A DNA stretch of 64,000 nucleotides from Saprospiraceae bacterium UBA7687. GTDB lineage: Bacteria > Bacteroidota > Bacteroidia > Chitinophagales > Saprospiraceae. Where the stretch lies: NCBI GenBank assembly GCA_002482845.1, contig DLGT01000112.1, positions 1-64,000 on the forward strand, written 5' to 3'. This document shows positions 34,096 to 43,962 of the stretch, piece after piece. Positions within the stretch are counted from its first letter, which is position 1; each line of letters opens with the position of its first letter. The notes beneath the pieces are model-generated. The model searched no databases and was not told the origin of the DNA. It saw nothing but the letters and a program-made list of their open reading frames with translations. The translations under genes and the position numbers were made by a program.

Positions 34096-34949
34096 TGGAC
34101 GCTACAAGGCGGAATGCTATTCTAGCTACCATAATAGGTGCCATTTTCTGGAGTACAGGCGGGCTTTTCATCAAGTTATTGCCACAGGATGCATTTACCA
34201 TTCTATTTTATCGGGGATTTTATGCTGCCATCATATTTTTGATACTATTCAGAAAGTCATTGTTTCGATTTAATAAGCTTTCGTTCATTAGTGTTTTATT
34301 TTATGTTCCACTTGTAGTTTCTTTTGTGCTGGCAACAAAACTCACTACTGCTGCAAATGCAATATTTCTACAATACACAGCTCCCGTTTTTGTGATGATT
34401 TTTGAACCGTATTTAGCACGTACGAAACTCAAACCAATCAATTTAGTAACTGTTATTATCTCTATGTTAGGACTGTGTCTCTTTTTTGTAGACCAGTTTT
34501 CAAAACCTGAGAGTTGGCTTGGCATATGGATAGCTTTAGCGAGTGGATTGTTTTTGGCAGGTCTTTTGGTGACTCAAAAGCTCAATAAATCTGAATATAT
34601 TCCAGGAACTGTTTTCTGGGGAAATATCTTAGTATGTCTCATAACGCTTCCGTGGTTTGTGTCTAGTCCTTTTCCCAGTTTTGAAGAAAATAATTATCTG
34701 ATGCTCCTTGGATTTGGGCAAATAGGCCTTGGATATGCATTTTTTATGTATGGTCAGAAACAACTTGCCGCTATAGAAAGCTCATTAATTGCCATGATGG
34801 AACCCATTCTCAATCCTTTATGGGTATTTATAGGGTATGGAGAGCGACCAGGACTTTGGGCTATAGCTGGAGGTTTGGTGATAATCGCAGCGCTTATTTT
34901 CCGATTATATTGGGTAGAAGTGCGTGAAAAACGGATTTACCCTACATAA
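34095..34949 (+). CDS. EamA (DMT superfamily) transporter
   Basis: A 284-residue inner-membrane protein with ten predicted helices in two EamA repeats (about 8-135 and 145-280). Conserved features include FWSTGGLFIKLLP at the start, FLQYTAPVFVMIFEP in repeat 1 and SLIAMMEPILNPLWVF in repeat 2. Such proteins export amino acids, nucleotides or drugs, and the substrate cannot be predicted. The start overlaps the pheS stop (TGATG), so translation is probably coupled. The 3' end overlaps the convergent AraC gene by 13 bp. Confidence 0.92.
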   Translation: MDATRRNAILATIIGAIFWSTGGLFIKLLPQDAFTILFYRGFYAAIIFLILFRKSLFRFNKLSFISVLFYVPLVVSFVLATKLTTAANAIFLQYTAPVFVMIFEPYLARTKLKPINLVTVIISMLGLCLFFVDQFSKPESWLGIWIALASGLFLAGLLVTQKLNKSEYIPGTVFWGNILVCLITLPWFVSSPFPSFEENNYLMLLGFGQIGLGYAFFMYGQKQLAAIESSLIAMMEPILNPLWVFIGYGERPGLWAIAGGLVIIAALIFRLYWVEVREKRIYPT

Positions 34950-35836
34950 AACTCATCATATACTACTTTTTCAACTTCTTTTCTAAAGGCATTTGGACTT
35001 TTGCCTGTTTTAGCCTTGAAGAGTTTATTAAAGTGTGAAAAATTATTAAAGCCACTATCAAAACATACTTCTGCAATAGAAAGCTGCTCTTCTGTCAGCA
35101 ATTTACAAGCATGAACTATCCTGAACTCGTTTACAAATTCTGTGAATGTTTTGCCAGTTACTTTTTTGAAATACCTACAAAAAGATGGCACCGTCATATT
35201 GACATGGGCAGAAATATCTTCGAGCTGTATTGGTTCAGTAAAATTATTACGTACGTATTTATATACCGAATCTATTCTATTGGTATCTTGATTTTGGACC
35301 ACGAGGGCGATTCCCGATGCATTGAGAATATTATATTCTTTGGACGTTGCTAAGATCTGTAAGATTTTGAGAAATTCAGTTAGCTTTTCGAATTGATCCA
35401 TATAAAACAAACTCATAAGTCTGGAACCAACTTCATCTTTTGTATTTCCATAAAAAGAAAGTCCTGATTTTGATCGCTCAAAAAGCTGCACGATCAATTG
35501 CATTTCAGGCAATTTCAGAAAACCTGTACCCATAAAATCTTCCCTCATCTGGACCACTACTTCTGAATTGCTACCCGAAAGTCTATCTGTAAAACCATAA
35601 TGTGGCAAATTAGGTCCAAGAAAGATCAAATCACCACCATTATAATAAGATATGTGATTGCCTATATGCCGCTTACCGCTTCCGTGTTTTACATAAACGA
35701 TTTCTAACTCAGGATGAAAGTGCCAAAAAGGTACTTGATTCGGATTTCCATCCTCAAATTTTCTCAACGCAAAGGAGTGACCAAAATCTGGCTCTATTTT
35801 TTCTAATGCTGGAGTGAGATGATTAGACCTTATCAT
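34937..35836 (-). CDS. AraC-family transcriptional regulator with cupin N-terminus
   Basis: A 299-residue regulator. The N-terminal cupin-like domain (about 20-110, with HFHPELEIVYVKHGSGKRHIG-H and GDLIFLGPNLPH) is a ligand-sensing beta barrel. The C-terminal AraC DNA-binding domain (about 195-295) has two helix-turn-helices, the second in SIAEVCFDSGFNNFSHFNKLFKAKTGKSPNAFRK. It likely controls sugar or envelope genes, but the target is not identifiable. It is monocistronic with a TACTTTTG box upstream and overlaps the EamA gene tail-to-tail. Confidence 0.93.
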   Translation of the reverse strand: MIRSNHLTPALEKIEPDFGHSFALRKFEDGNPNQVPFWHFHPELEIVYVKHGSGKRHIGNHISYYNGGDLIFLGPNLPHYGFTDRLSGSNSEVVVQMREDFMGTGFLKLPEMQLIVQLFERSKSGLSFYGNTKDEVGSRLMSLFYMDQFEKLTEFLKILQILATSKEYNILNASGIALVVQNQDTNRIDSVYKYVRNNFTEPIQLEDISAHVNMTVPSFCRYFKKVTGKTFTEFVNEFRIVHACKLLTEEQLSIAEVCFDSGFNNFSHFNKLFKAKTGKSPNAFRKEVEKVVYDEFYVG

Positions 35837-35853
35837 ATTATCTGAATTTCATA

Positions 35854-35861
35854 CAAAAGTA
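35854..35861 (-). promoter_or_regulatory. TAnnTTTG -7 box of the AraC gene
   Basis: The minus-strand TACTTTTG is 17 bp before the ATG at 35836. Confidence 0.5.
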
Positions 35862-36001
35862 AGGGTATTTCAGTATAATAGATTGTTTGTTAAAGCAGAC
35901 ATATATTATATTAACTTAAAATTAACTTCAATTAACAAAGTAGGTTAATTTAGCATTATAATAGGAAAAAATTGTGGTAGAATGTTCGTTTGAAATGCCC
36001 T

Positions 36002-36009
36002 TACCTTTG
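36002..36009 (+). promoter_or_regulatory. TAnnTTTG -7 box of the small secreted protein gene
   Basis: TACCTTTG lies 42 bp before the ATG at 36052. Confidence 0.5.
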
Positions 36010-36051
36010 TGGTGTTAATTTGAATCAATAATCTTTTAAACTTTTTCAAAC

Positions 36052-36618
36052 ATGAAAACTCAAATTTTTGTAATTTTATTATCGATCTTTTCATCAGCAA
36101 TTTTTGCTGGAAGTAATCCCTCAGTACTTGTAGAAAGAGCGAAAACACTTGTCATCAACACTTCAAACTGGAAATCAGAAAAAGTGAATGTACAAATCAA
36201 AGAAGCATCAGGTACCATCATTATGGATGAAGTTGTTTCTAATCTTAAGAATTCAAGAAGTTACAATCTAAAAAACCTTCCAAGTGGCTCATACACGGTA
36301 GAAGTTTCTAATGATCTGAAACTTACGATTCAGTCATTCGAAATAGAAGGCAATTTTGTTAAAACTTCTAATGATATTGCAACTATCTACAAACCTGTAG
36401 TTAACTGGAATGATAATCAATTGGATATCAACTTGTTGACATTAGGTGCAAAAGTAGATTTGAATATCACAGATGCTAACAACAATACTATTTTCGTAAA
36501 GAAATTTGATACACCTACAGTTCACAAAAGATATGATTTTTCTAAATTGGAATCAGGAACATATGCTGTGAATATATTTTTCGGTGGTAGATCATTCAGC
36601 AAAACATTTACAAAATAA
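36052..36618 (+). CDS. Small secreted beta-sandwich protein (T9SS-tail-like repeats)
   Basis: A 188-residue protein with signal peptide (1-19, cleaved after IFAG). Two similar halves (about 35-105 and 112-188) each end in a short motif of the form L-SGxYxVxVxxxx, as in LPSGSYTVEV and LESGTYAVNI. Each half has the fold signature of Por secretion tails or DUF3244-like domains. No catalytic motif is visible. It may be a minimal T9SS-related secreted protein or a periplasmic binding protein. It is monocistronic, with a -7 box upstream and a bidirectional terminator downstream. Confidence 0.7.
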   Translation: MKTQIFVILLSIFSSAIFAGSNPSVLVERAKTLVINTSNWKSEKVNVQIKEASGTIIMDEVVSNLKNSRSYNLKNLPSGSYTVEVSNDLKLTIQSFEIEGNFVKTSNDIATIYKPVVNWNDNQLDINLLTLGAKVDLNITDANNNTIFVKKFDTPTVHKRYDFSKLESGTYAVNIFFGGRSFSKTFTK

Positions 36619-36800
36619 TATTATCTCATCGAAGATGCCAATAGTTAAGCGTGTTAATATGAACTTTTGGTTGTCATGTCGAGATATACATTGTTTTTCT
36701 ATCACAACAGCATATTTTACTGATAGAGTTTCTTTGATCAGATTAGGGTAAAAACGATCAAAGACATTCCTAGGAATAAAATGTGGCTTTAATGATTTTT

Positions 36801-36836
36801 AAAGGTCATCACAAATAGATGTGATGGCCTTTTTTA
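36801..36836. terminator. Bidirectional terminator
   Basis: Arms 36801-36813 and 36820-36832 pair over 13 bp with one G-U, followed by T6. It lies between the convergent small secreted protein and amylosucrase genes. Confidence 0.85.
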
Positions 36837-36841
36837 TTTAC

Positions 36842-38788
36842 CTAAATACTTAAAATAAAAAACTGATAAGGTTTTATGGAAAGATATTCATCATCACGTC
36901 CGATCACAATTTTCTCCCCACTCCACAAATCTGTCAACGTGATTCCTTCAGCAAGACCCTGTTCCTTAAAAATATAGTAAGTCAAAAAAGTATTTTGTCC
37001 AGAATAATTAAATAAACAATAATAACTTTGACTTTTATCATACCGCACGTAGCCAGCGACATGAATATTGTGAGAAGACATCCATCGGATATTATTATGA
37101 TCTCCGAAAGTTTTATGGTTTTTGCGAATATTCAATATTTTTTTTGTATTCTCAAACACCATGTATTCTAGTGTCCCTTCTGTTTTTCTTTTTTCGTTTT
37201 TTGACCAATCGATCAAGGGTCTATGCATCCATCTATTGTCATAATCCTTACCTGGATCATTGAGATATGTATAGTCATTTGTATATCCAATCTCATCGCC
37301 ATAATAAAGCATAGGCAATCCACCCAAAAGGATACTTTGAGCCTGCATTAGGGCAATTTTATTAAGAGATTCCTTTATTATTTGTTGCAGATTATGATTT
37401 ATACCATACTCTAATCCACAGAGCGATGCTAATGTTCCGCTTATACGAGCATCATTAGTTTTTGGGTTTACACCAAAAAGTGCCCCTTTTGCCACAGAAC
37501 CTCTATAATTACCAGCATAGTAATCTTTAATAAATGTGCGATGTGAATATGGATTGTACCCAGCACTTTGTATCATACTGTCATCATATCCTAATCCTAT
37601 ATCATCATGACATCTCGTATAAGTTATCCAAGTGGTCCCATAGGGTTTTTTCAGTATTTCCGATTGTGCTGACAGCATTACTCTAGTATCACCAGTAGCC
37701 AATGCGTCCCACTGCAAAGCCATCTGTGTAGCATTGTAAGCAACATCACACTCTCTGCCTGTAAATCTTCCAGTACCAAAATATTTCATAATTTCTTTTG
37801 GTGCAACAATTGCTTCTCCCAAAAGAGCCATACCAGGAGCAGATACTTGAACACAATGCTTAATCAATTGTAATAAAACGTGTGCTTCAGGTAAGTTTTG
37901 GCTAGTTGTCCCCAGACTTTTCCATATAAATGCGGGAGCGTCAATACGCAAAATATCAACACCCAGATTGGCATAAAAAAATATGGTGTCCAACATTTCA
38001 ATAAAAACTGCTGGATTTGTATAATTAAGATCCCATTGGTAGCTGTTAAAAACCGTCATGACCCACTTTTTTGATTCTTCTAAGTAGGTAAAACTTCCTG
38101 GAGAGCTATCTGGAAATATATCTGGCATAGTACGCTCAAACGCATCCGGCAATTCTCTATTGTCATACATATAGAAATAATCCTGATAAGCTTTATCACC
38201 TTCAGCAGCTTTCTTTGCCCAAACATGTTCTTGAGAAGTATGATTCAAAACGATATCTAACATTAAGTACATACCTTTGGACTTCATCGTATGTTCTAAT
38301 GATCTAAGGTCTTCGATTGTTCCAAATCTAGAAGCGACACTTCTAAAATCAGAAACAGCATAGCCTCCATCACTAGCTCCTTCAGGGCTTTCCATCACAG
38401 GCATTAAATGTAAAAAATTTATACCTAACTCCTGAAAATAATCAAGTTTCTGCTCTAAATCCTTTAACGTACCACAAAACCTATCCACATACAAACTCAT
38501 GCCCACAATGTCATTAGATAGATACCATATATCACCTGACTCTTTGTCGATATCCAATTTCTTTAATGCAATAGACCTTTGGTCATAGGCATTATTGATA
38601 GTGGACAATAATTTATCGTACCATTTTTCTACTTCACCATGATTACCATAAATCTGATAAAAAAAGTCTTGGATTGTTGTAATATTGGCAGAATATCTCA
38701 TCAAAAATGATGTATCCAAACTTCCATCTGTAATATTGATGTCTTTTAGTTTTTGTCCTAAGTGTCGATGGATGTCTTTGGTGTACAT
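36842..38788 (-). CDS. Amylosucrase (GH13 family)
   Basis: A 648-residue GH13 enzyme closely resembling Neisseria amylosucrase throughout. It has the helical N-terminal domain (about 1-95, including YGNHGEVEKWYDKLL), YVDRFCGTL-LEQKLDYFQELGINFLHLMPV, SPEGASDGGYAVSDF (sucrose-pocket Asp), nucleophile Asp283 (DILRIDAPAF), acid/base Glu325 (LGEAIV) and Asp395 (CHDDIGLG). The C-terminal DNRWMHRP has the Arg that distinguishes sucrose-using members. It should make alpha-1,4-glucan and fructose from sucrose, although sucrose hydrolase is a related alternative. It has no signal peptide and is thus cytoplasmic. No sucrose transporter or invertase is adjacent. Confidence 0.88.
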   Translation of the reverse strand: MYTKDIHRHLGQKLKDINITDGSLDTSFLMRYSANITTIQDFFYQIYGNHGEVEKWYDKLLSTINNAYDQRSIALKKLDIDKESGDIWYLSNDIVGMSLYVDRFCGTLKDLEQKLDYFQELGINFLHLMPVMESPEGASDGGYAVSDFRSVASRFGTIEDLRSLEHTMKSKGMYLMLDIVLNHTSQEHVWAKKAAEGDKAYQDYFYMYDNRELPDAFERTMPDIFPDSSPGSFTYLEESKKWVMTVFNSYQWDLNYTNPAVFIEMLDTIFFYANLGVDILRIDAPAFIWKSLGTTSQNLPEAHVLLQLIKHCVQVSAPGMALLGEAIVAPKEIMKYFGTGRFTGRECDVAYNATQMALQWDALATGDTRVMLSAQSEILKKPYGTTWITYTRCHDDIGLGYDDSMIQSAGYNPYSHRTFIKDYYAGNYRGSVAKGALFGVNPKTNDARISGTLASLCGLEYGINHNLQQIIKESLNKIALMQAQSILLGGLPMLYYGDEIGYTNDYTYLNDPGKDYDNRWMHRPLIDWSKNEKRKTEGTLEYMVFENTKKILNIRKNHKTFGDHNNIRWMSSHNIHVAGYVRYDKSQSYYCLFNYSGQNTFLTYYIFKEQGLAEGITLTDLWSGEKIVIGRDDEYLSIKPYQFFILSI

Positions 38789-38857
38789 GCGTTAATGATG
38801 GGAAATTGGTTATTTGGAAAGATAAAAATTGGTCGTAAAATTGGACCATTGTTATGA

Positions 38858-39256
38858 TTAAAGTAAGCTCTTGACCTTATCGCTCAATGTTTTCTGGCTA
38901 TGACCTGGATTCTCAAATCGTCCAACTTCAACATTATTTTTAAAAATCAAAATAGTCGGGAAACCCAATACGCCATATTCTGTAACTACATCTTTAACTT
39001 TCTCATAATCTACTTGACCAAATTTAACATCTTTAAGTTCACTTTCTATTGTCAATCCTTCTACAGCAGGTCGTTGATCTTTGCATTTCGGACACCAAGT
39101 AGCGTGAAAAAATACAACTGATACGCCAGAGTTAATAGTCGTTTCAAATTGAGATTTACTAGTAATATCAACTAATGAACCGTTTCCAGTATCTTCGTCT
39201 TTACCGCATGAACTCAATACCAAAAAAACACAAATGTATAAAAGAACTCTACCCAT
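38858..39256 (-). CDS. Thioredoxin-family lipoprotein
   Basis: A 132-residue protein with a lipoprotein signal (lipobox LSSC, Cys17) and a thioredoxin domain (about 30-132) carrying the active site WCPKC (about 54-58) and cis-Pro segment FPTILIF. It should face the periplasm and act as a dithiol oxidoreductase. It is followed 70 bp downstream by the amylosucrase gene on the same strand, with no obvious functional tie. Other periplasmic redox genes (DsbD) lie 6 kb away. Confidence 0.92.
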   Translation of the reverse strand: MGRVLLYICVFLVLSSCGKDEDTGNGSLVDITSKSQFETTINSGVSVVFFHATWCPKCKDQRPAVEGLTIESELKDVKFGQVDYEKVKDVVTEYGVLGFPTILIFKNNVEVGRFENPGHSQKTLSDKVKSLL

Positions 39257-39328
39257 GATGAATGTTTTTTAATTATGAATGACAAAGTTAAAAAACAATC
39301 TCTTTTTTCCTAAACTCTTTGTGAATTT

Positions 39329-40066
39329 TTAGTAAGGTACATCCCAATACGGGTTACGTTTGCCTTCTACACTCAGTTTAATGTGTTTCATCTTTTTTTC
39401 GTTGTAATCTTGATAGGTTGTTGCCTTTCCTTTCATTTTTTTAGGGATGGGCAGTACAATTGGCGTTTCTGATAACTCAACTTTTGTTGCCACTATGTTC
39501 ACATCGTCAATATTCATATCCAATGCAAGAATCATCCCAGGTAATCCTGAAAATCCTTCTGGACCACCACGAAAAGGTATCTTATCGGTAAACCAAGCTT
39601 CTACCACGATATTGTTAACCGTGTCTCTAGTTTCTGCTTTCATACAGACATAGCCAGCCACATCTTTTAGTTCATTCAGGATTTTCCATTTGTATCTTGG
39701 CATATCGTCTTCTATTAGATATTTTTTGCCTAATAGAAACCTGATATCTTTTGTTGACTTTGCACTATGATTTCTCAATATAATATCTGGGTCATCACTC
39801 CAATTGTAGCCGAAATTTTCATCACTTTCTTTTTCTAGATAAATACTCATACTGTCTACATAAGTAAGAATATAATCTTGACCTTTATTTGTATCTTTTC
39901 CCCAAACTAGCATCGTCCTATCTTTTTCTTCTTGTGAGAGATAAGGCAGTTTTTTGATAATATTAAGCCAATTAACCTTTCGATTAAAAGTAATTTTTCC
40001 TGATTGGCTGTGTAAATTGCCAGAGATGATACAGACTACAAGTATTAACCAAATTTTATTTCTCAT
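39329..40066 (-). CDS. GLPGLI family protein
   Basis: A 245-residue protein with signal peptide (1-20, cleaved after LHSQ). The family's namesake motif is present as GFSGLPGMILALDM (about 169-182) after an AWFTDKIPFRGGP segment. The rest is beta-rich. The function is unknown. Members are typically encoded next to a TonB-type outer-membrane receptor, as here (16 bp downstream of the receptor gene), suggesting a role in handling the receptor's substrate, which may be a peptide or metal complex. Confidence 0.92.
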   Translation of the reverse strand: MRNKIWLILVVCIISGNLHSQSGKITFNRKVNWLNIIKKLPYLSQEEKDRTMLVWGKDTNKGQDYILTYVDSMSIYLEKESDENFGYNWSDDPDIILRNHSAKSTKDIRFLLGKKYLIEDDMPRYKWKILNELKDVAGYVCMKAETRDTVNNIVVEAWFTDKIPFRGGPEGFSGLPGMILALDMNIDDVNIVATKVELSETPIVLPIPKKMKGKATTYQDYNEKKMKHIKLSVEGKRNPYWDVPY

Positions 40067-40082
40067 TGCTTATTTTTTAATT

Positions 40083-42899
40083 TTAATACCAATAATTATT
40101 CCTTTCTACACTCGATTTCATACCTTTTATATTATATGAAAATGATAGCATACCATATCTTGCCAATGATGGTGTACGTGAATCAAACACTCTAGAAGGA
40201 GACGTGTTCTGTGAAATGAGCACGTTTTTGTTAAATGCATCATACAACGAAAGTCTTAACTCGCCTCTGTTTCCTTTGAGAAATTGTTTGTAAATCGACA
40301 TATTTAGGATAGGAATTTCTTGGGCTATTCCGAATCTTTCATTGGTAAATATAGAATAAGCTAAGCTTGAGTTCCAAAACCATCCTTTGCCTAGTTTTGT
40401 ATTAAACTCTACATTATAATTGTTTCTGATGATGTCTTGATCTTGGGTTTTATCGATATCGTAAGCAGTATTACTAGTATAAAGATTTGCCGATAAATAG
40501 ATGGCCACACCATCCACTGGAGTAATGTCAAAATTAATATTTCCACGTTTTCCTCTAGTATCCGTTGTATTCAACACCTCGTTTACCAAAGCGAAACTTT
40601 TGCTGCCTGTGTAAGCAGCGCTCAACCTTGCCTTGAGTTTATTTCTTATGATAGGAAAACTAACTCCAGCATTTGACCAAAACTGATTGCCACCTGAATA
40701 ATTAATAGGCTTAGATGATGTGACTAAATTTTCATCAACATTTTGTTTGTAAATAACTTGGTCTTCAAAATATGAATAACTCAAATTTAGATTGGCTCTG
40801 ATCCCGCTTGATGGCCAAGAATGACTTATGTAAGTGCCAATATCATGAGATCTAGATGGTAAAAGATCTGGATTACCTTCTATGATGTATAAAGGATTGG
40901 TGTAATCCACAACTGGTAATAAGTTTTCGATAGTAGGTTCTTCAACATTGAGTGAATAATCTGCACTCATCCATGTATTCCTACTGATATTGGCGTTAAT
41001 ATCGATATATGGTATAAATACATCAAAAGAATTGTCTACTTTACCACTAAATAGATCAGCTTGTGGAGATCTGTAAGTGCCATTTAAGTCGAAAACTTGT
41101 TGTGCTGCACCGATAGTGACATTGATGATTTTGGGTGAAAAAGTCAATGAAGTACCTAAACGATGGTTTTGAATTTGGTTTTCATATATTCTACTCAAAA
41201 AGTTATTGGTCACTCGATTTTGATTTTCTTCATCATTCACTATACGCTGACCATCTTCATTTCTCGAGCTAAAATTATAGAAAACTTTCAAAAAAAACTT
41301 CTTGCTTAATGGTTCACTAATTAGGGCATTTGCTTTAAGCACGTATTTATTTAAATCATCGATATTATATTGTCTAAGAAAAGCTAAGCTATCTAATTCT
41401 CCAGAAGATGAAAGAAATGTATTGGTAGAAAAACGGGTTTGATTATCGGTCACATCAGTACTCAAATATGAAAAATTAACTCCGATGGCTCTTCCTGCCT
41501 TTTTAAATTTTTTACGAAGCAACATCGAAGCGTTGATCAATTGACCTTCAAGTTCTGAACCATTATTGAATTCGGACGTACTAGTCAATTGGTTGGCATC
41601 TCTCTTTATTGATAATGATCCACTCTGTGTATTTGTGTTATTAACAAAGGCGAGATCTGAAGTTGCTATCACCGTGAATAAACTGTCTATATCATGTTCG
41701 ACAACAAACTCTGCTCTATGGTTGGTGTTTTTTCTATCGTCAAGTTCATATCTTCCGTTGTCTAGAGAAAAATCCGGCAAGAATGTTCGAGAATTAGAAA
41801 ACGTTTCTTTTACATTACCTGTATTTTGATAAAAATATCTAGAAGCAACTCTATTCTTTTTGTGATCATAATTATAATTGGCACCTCCTAATATATTAGT
41901 TGGGAAGCCGCCATTATTGCCAGAGAAAAAAGATTGACTCACTTTATTTTCAAGTCCCGAGCCTCCGCCACCACCGCCAAACCATCTATTGCCTCCCCCA
42001 AATCCATAGTCATAGTCATCATTATTTCCCCATGCATTTGCCCCCATAAAATCTTGATAATCATCCCAAGACAATCCATTTCTACCAGTATTATTGGCTA
42101 CACCAACCAGAGAAAATTGATTTTTTGAGTCAAATTTATTATAATTTCCTTTTAACTCACCGCGTGATTCCACTCCTCCACCGGCTGTGACCTTTCCAAA
42201 ACCACCTTTTTTGAACTCTTCCTTTAGTTCTATATTCATGGTTTTTTCTTCTGTGGCAGAAGATTTACCAGTTAACAAAGCTTCTTCATTTTTTTTATCG
42301 AACACTTGGACTTTTGATACACCTTCGGCAGGAAGATTTTTTATAGCAAATTTTGGGTCATCGCTAAAAAATGTTTTTCCATCTACCGTAAGCTTGCTAA
42401 CGCCTTTACCATCTGCCTCTATAGACCCATCTTGTCCAACTTCGAGACCTGGTAATCGACGCAAAAGGTCTTCCAATGTCGAACCTTCAGGTACTTTGAA
42501 TTGGCTTGCATCATATTCTACTGTATCACCGCGCAAACGCAATGGTGCCTTTGCTTCTTTGATGACGATTTCCATTAGTTCTTTACCGATTTCTTCCATT
42601 TTTAAGATTCCCATATCTATGTTTCCAGAAGTATGCTTTATAGGAATGGTTTGTGGGAAATACCCCAAGTAACTGGTCTTAATTATGCACTGCTGATCTC
42701 TCACGCCTTTAAACTCAAATACACCTTTTGCATCTGTTTGAGTATATTCCACCAATACAGAATCCATATCTAAAAGCATTACTGTCGCCGCTATGAGCGG
42801 TTCGTTTAGTGTGTCTTGAATGGTGCCTTTGATGTTATACTTTTGTGCAAATAATGATACATTTGCCATCATAATTAATAAAAAAACAAGTTTTTTCAT
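40083..42899 (-). CDS. Outer-membrane beta-barrel (TonB-receptor-like) protein with carboxypeptidase-regulatory domain
   Basis: A 938-residue protein with signal peptide (1-18). A carboxypeptidase-D-regulatory-like domain (about 20-100, IKGTIQDTLNEPLIAATVML) is followed by a plug-type region (about 120-215, YDASQFKVPEGSTLEDLLRRLPG and GKTFFSDDPKFAIKNLP). A Gly/Trp/Asn-rich loop (about 285-315, with a run of Gly) precedes a barrel of about 600 residues ending with an aromatic C-terminal strand. It belongs to the outer-membrane beta-barrel family that pairs with GLPGLI proteins. It imports or exports an unknown substrate. It is the first gene of the operon with the GLPGLI gene. Confidence 0.9.
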   Translation of the reverse strand: MKKLVFLLIMMANVSLFAQKYNIKGTIQDTLNEPLIAATVMLLDMDSVLVEYTQTDAKGVFEFKGVRDQQCIIKTSYLGYFPQTIPIKHTSGNIDMGILKMEEIGKELMEIVIKEAKAPLRLRGDTVEYDASQFKVPEGSTLEDLLRRLPGLEVGQDGSIEADGKGVSKLTVDGKTFFSDDPKFAIKNLPAEGVSKVQVFDKKNEEALLTGKSSATEEKTMNIELKEEFKKGGFGKVTAGGGVESRGELKGNYNKFDSKNQFSLVGVANNTGRNGLSWDDYQDFMGANAWGNNDDYDYGFGGGNRWFGGGGGGSGLENKVSQSFFSGNNGGFPTNILGGANYNYDHKKNRVASRYFYQNTGNVKETFSNSRTFLPDFSLDNGRYELDDRKNTNHRAEFVVEHDIDSLFTVIATSDLAFVNNTNTQSGSLSIKRDANQLTSTSEFNNGSELEGQLINASMLLRKKFKKAGRAIGVNFSYLSTDVTDNQTRFSTNTFLSSSGELDSLAFLRQYNIDDLNKYVLKANALISEPLSKKFFLKVFYNFSSRNEDGQRIVNDEENQNRVTNNFLSRIYENQIQNHRLGTSLTFSPKIINVTIGAAQQVFDLNGTYRSPQADLFSGKVDNSFDVFIPYIDINANISRNTWMSADYSLNVEEPTIENLLPVVDYTNPLYIIEGNPDLLPSRSHDIGTYISHSWPSSGIRANLNLSYSYFEDQVIYKQNVDENLVTSSKPINYSGGNQFWSNAGVSFPIIRNKLKARLSAAYTGSKSFALVNEVLNTTDTRGKRGNINFDITPVDGVAIYLSANLYTSNTAYDIDKTQDQDIIRNNYNVEFNTKLGKGWFWNSSLAYSIFTNERFGIAQEIPILNMSIYKQFLKGNRGELRLSLYDAFNKNVLISQNTSPSRVFDSRTPSLARYGMLSFSYNIKGMKSSVERNNYWY

Positions 42900-43146
42900 A
42901 GTATTGTATTGATTTTATTGTTTAATATGAAATTTTAAAGTTCGTTTGATGGTGGAAAAGTAGAATAAAATACAATTTGAAGTATAATTTTACAATATTT
43001 TAACAAAACTTTAAAAAAAAAAGTTTATCAAAAAAAGTACAGAACAAGAAAATGTCGACTTAATTTAGTCATCTATCTAATTTATACAATTCTTGAAATT
43101 AATAGGCTTACTTTCGTGTTATAAGACCATAAACCTTTTGCAACCA

Positions 43147-43500
43147 ATGATTAAAAATAATCTTTTTCAGTTTATCTACCATCGTATTCACAAATTGGGG
43201 ATAAAACTTATATATTCTGTACTGTTAATGTTTTATGCCTACCAATCAGAACATACACCACCATGGGCAAAAAGAATCATCACAGGTGCGATTGCGTATC
43301 TCTTATTACCGTTAGATGGACTGCCAGATTTGACACCTTTTATCGGATTTACAGATGATTTGGGTGTAATTAGTTTTGGACTAGTGAGCATCGCTTGTTA
43401 TATAGATGCGGAAGTAAGAACAAAAGCAAAACGCAAGTTATCTTCATTTTTTAAAAACATAGATGAGTCTGTCATCCAAAGTGTAGATCAAACCTTGTAA
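43147..43500 (+). CDS. DUF1232 (YkvA-like) membrane protein
   Basis: A 117-residue protein from the ATG at 43147. A longer version would need TTG at 43093. It has a helical N-terminus, then the DUF1232 core RIITGAIAYLLLPLDGLPDLTPFIGFTDDLGVI (about 52-84), a short membrane hairpin with the conserved PDLxP-GxxDD pattern, and a Lys-rich tail. The function is unknown. It stands alone on the + strand, 6 bp convergent with the FKBP gene at 43507. Confidence 0.88.
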   Translation: MIKNNLFQFIYHRIHKLGIKLIYSVLLMFYAYQSEHTPPWAKRIITGAIAYLLLPLDGLPDLTPFIGFTDDLGVISFGLVSIACYIDAEVRTKAKRKLSSFFKNIDESVIQSVDQTL

Positions 43501-43506
43501 AAAATA

Positions 43507-43956
43507 TTATTTGAAGTCTAAGAGTTGAATTTTAAAAGCTAATGTTGCATTAGGACGGATACCTCTAGGTGGATTGCCCCCAAACCCAAGGTCAGGTGGT
43601 ACAATGATAGTTCCTGATCCATTACGACCAAATTTTGTCATACCTATTCTAAGTCCTTCAAGCATTACACCCACATTTATAGTAGTAGGATTTTCGCTTG
43701 CATTGTTGTCAAAAATGGTTCCATCTAGATACTCGCCTACTACTGTAAATGTAACTGATTTTGTAGAATCTATCTTTGGCTTCTCTAGACTTCCTTCGTT
43801 TATTACGCAGACTAATACGCCAGATAATGTATCCGTAATAGTGAGTTTGTTAGCTTCTACATATGCCAGAATATCATTAGTATTATCATCTGAACTACTT
43901 GTGCATGACAAACAAAAGATACTCATTAAAATGAGCAGGTATGGTGCAAATTTCAT
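43507..43956 (-). CDS. FKBP-type peptidyl-prolyl isomerase lipoprotein (single domain)
   Basis: A 149-residue protein with a lipoprotein signal (lipobox CLSC) and one FKBP domain (about 60-149) with GEYLDGTIFDNN, GLRIGMTKFGRNGSGTIIVPPDLGFGG, and NATLAFKIQLLDF. It should assist folding of envelope proteins in the periplasm. It lies 6 bp after the tandem FKBP gene, from which it appears to be a diverged copy. Confidence 0.92.
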   Translation of the reverse strand: MKFAPYLLILMSIFCLSCTSSSDDNTNDILAYVEANKLTITDTLSGVLVCVINEGSLEKPKIDSTKSVTFTVVGEYLDGTIFDNNASENPTTINVGVMLEGLRIGMTKFGRNGSGTIIVPPDLGFGGNPPRGIRPNATLAFKIQLLDFK

Positions 43957-43962
43957 TATGGT

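Noticed and set aside
42187..42672. 161-codon + strand frame antisense to the outer-membrane receptor
   Set aside because: It is fully inside a clear coding gene on the other strand. Ser/Phe-rich antisense composition is typical of shadow frames.
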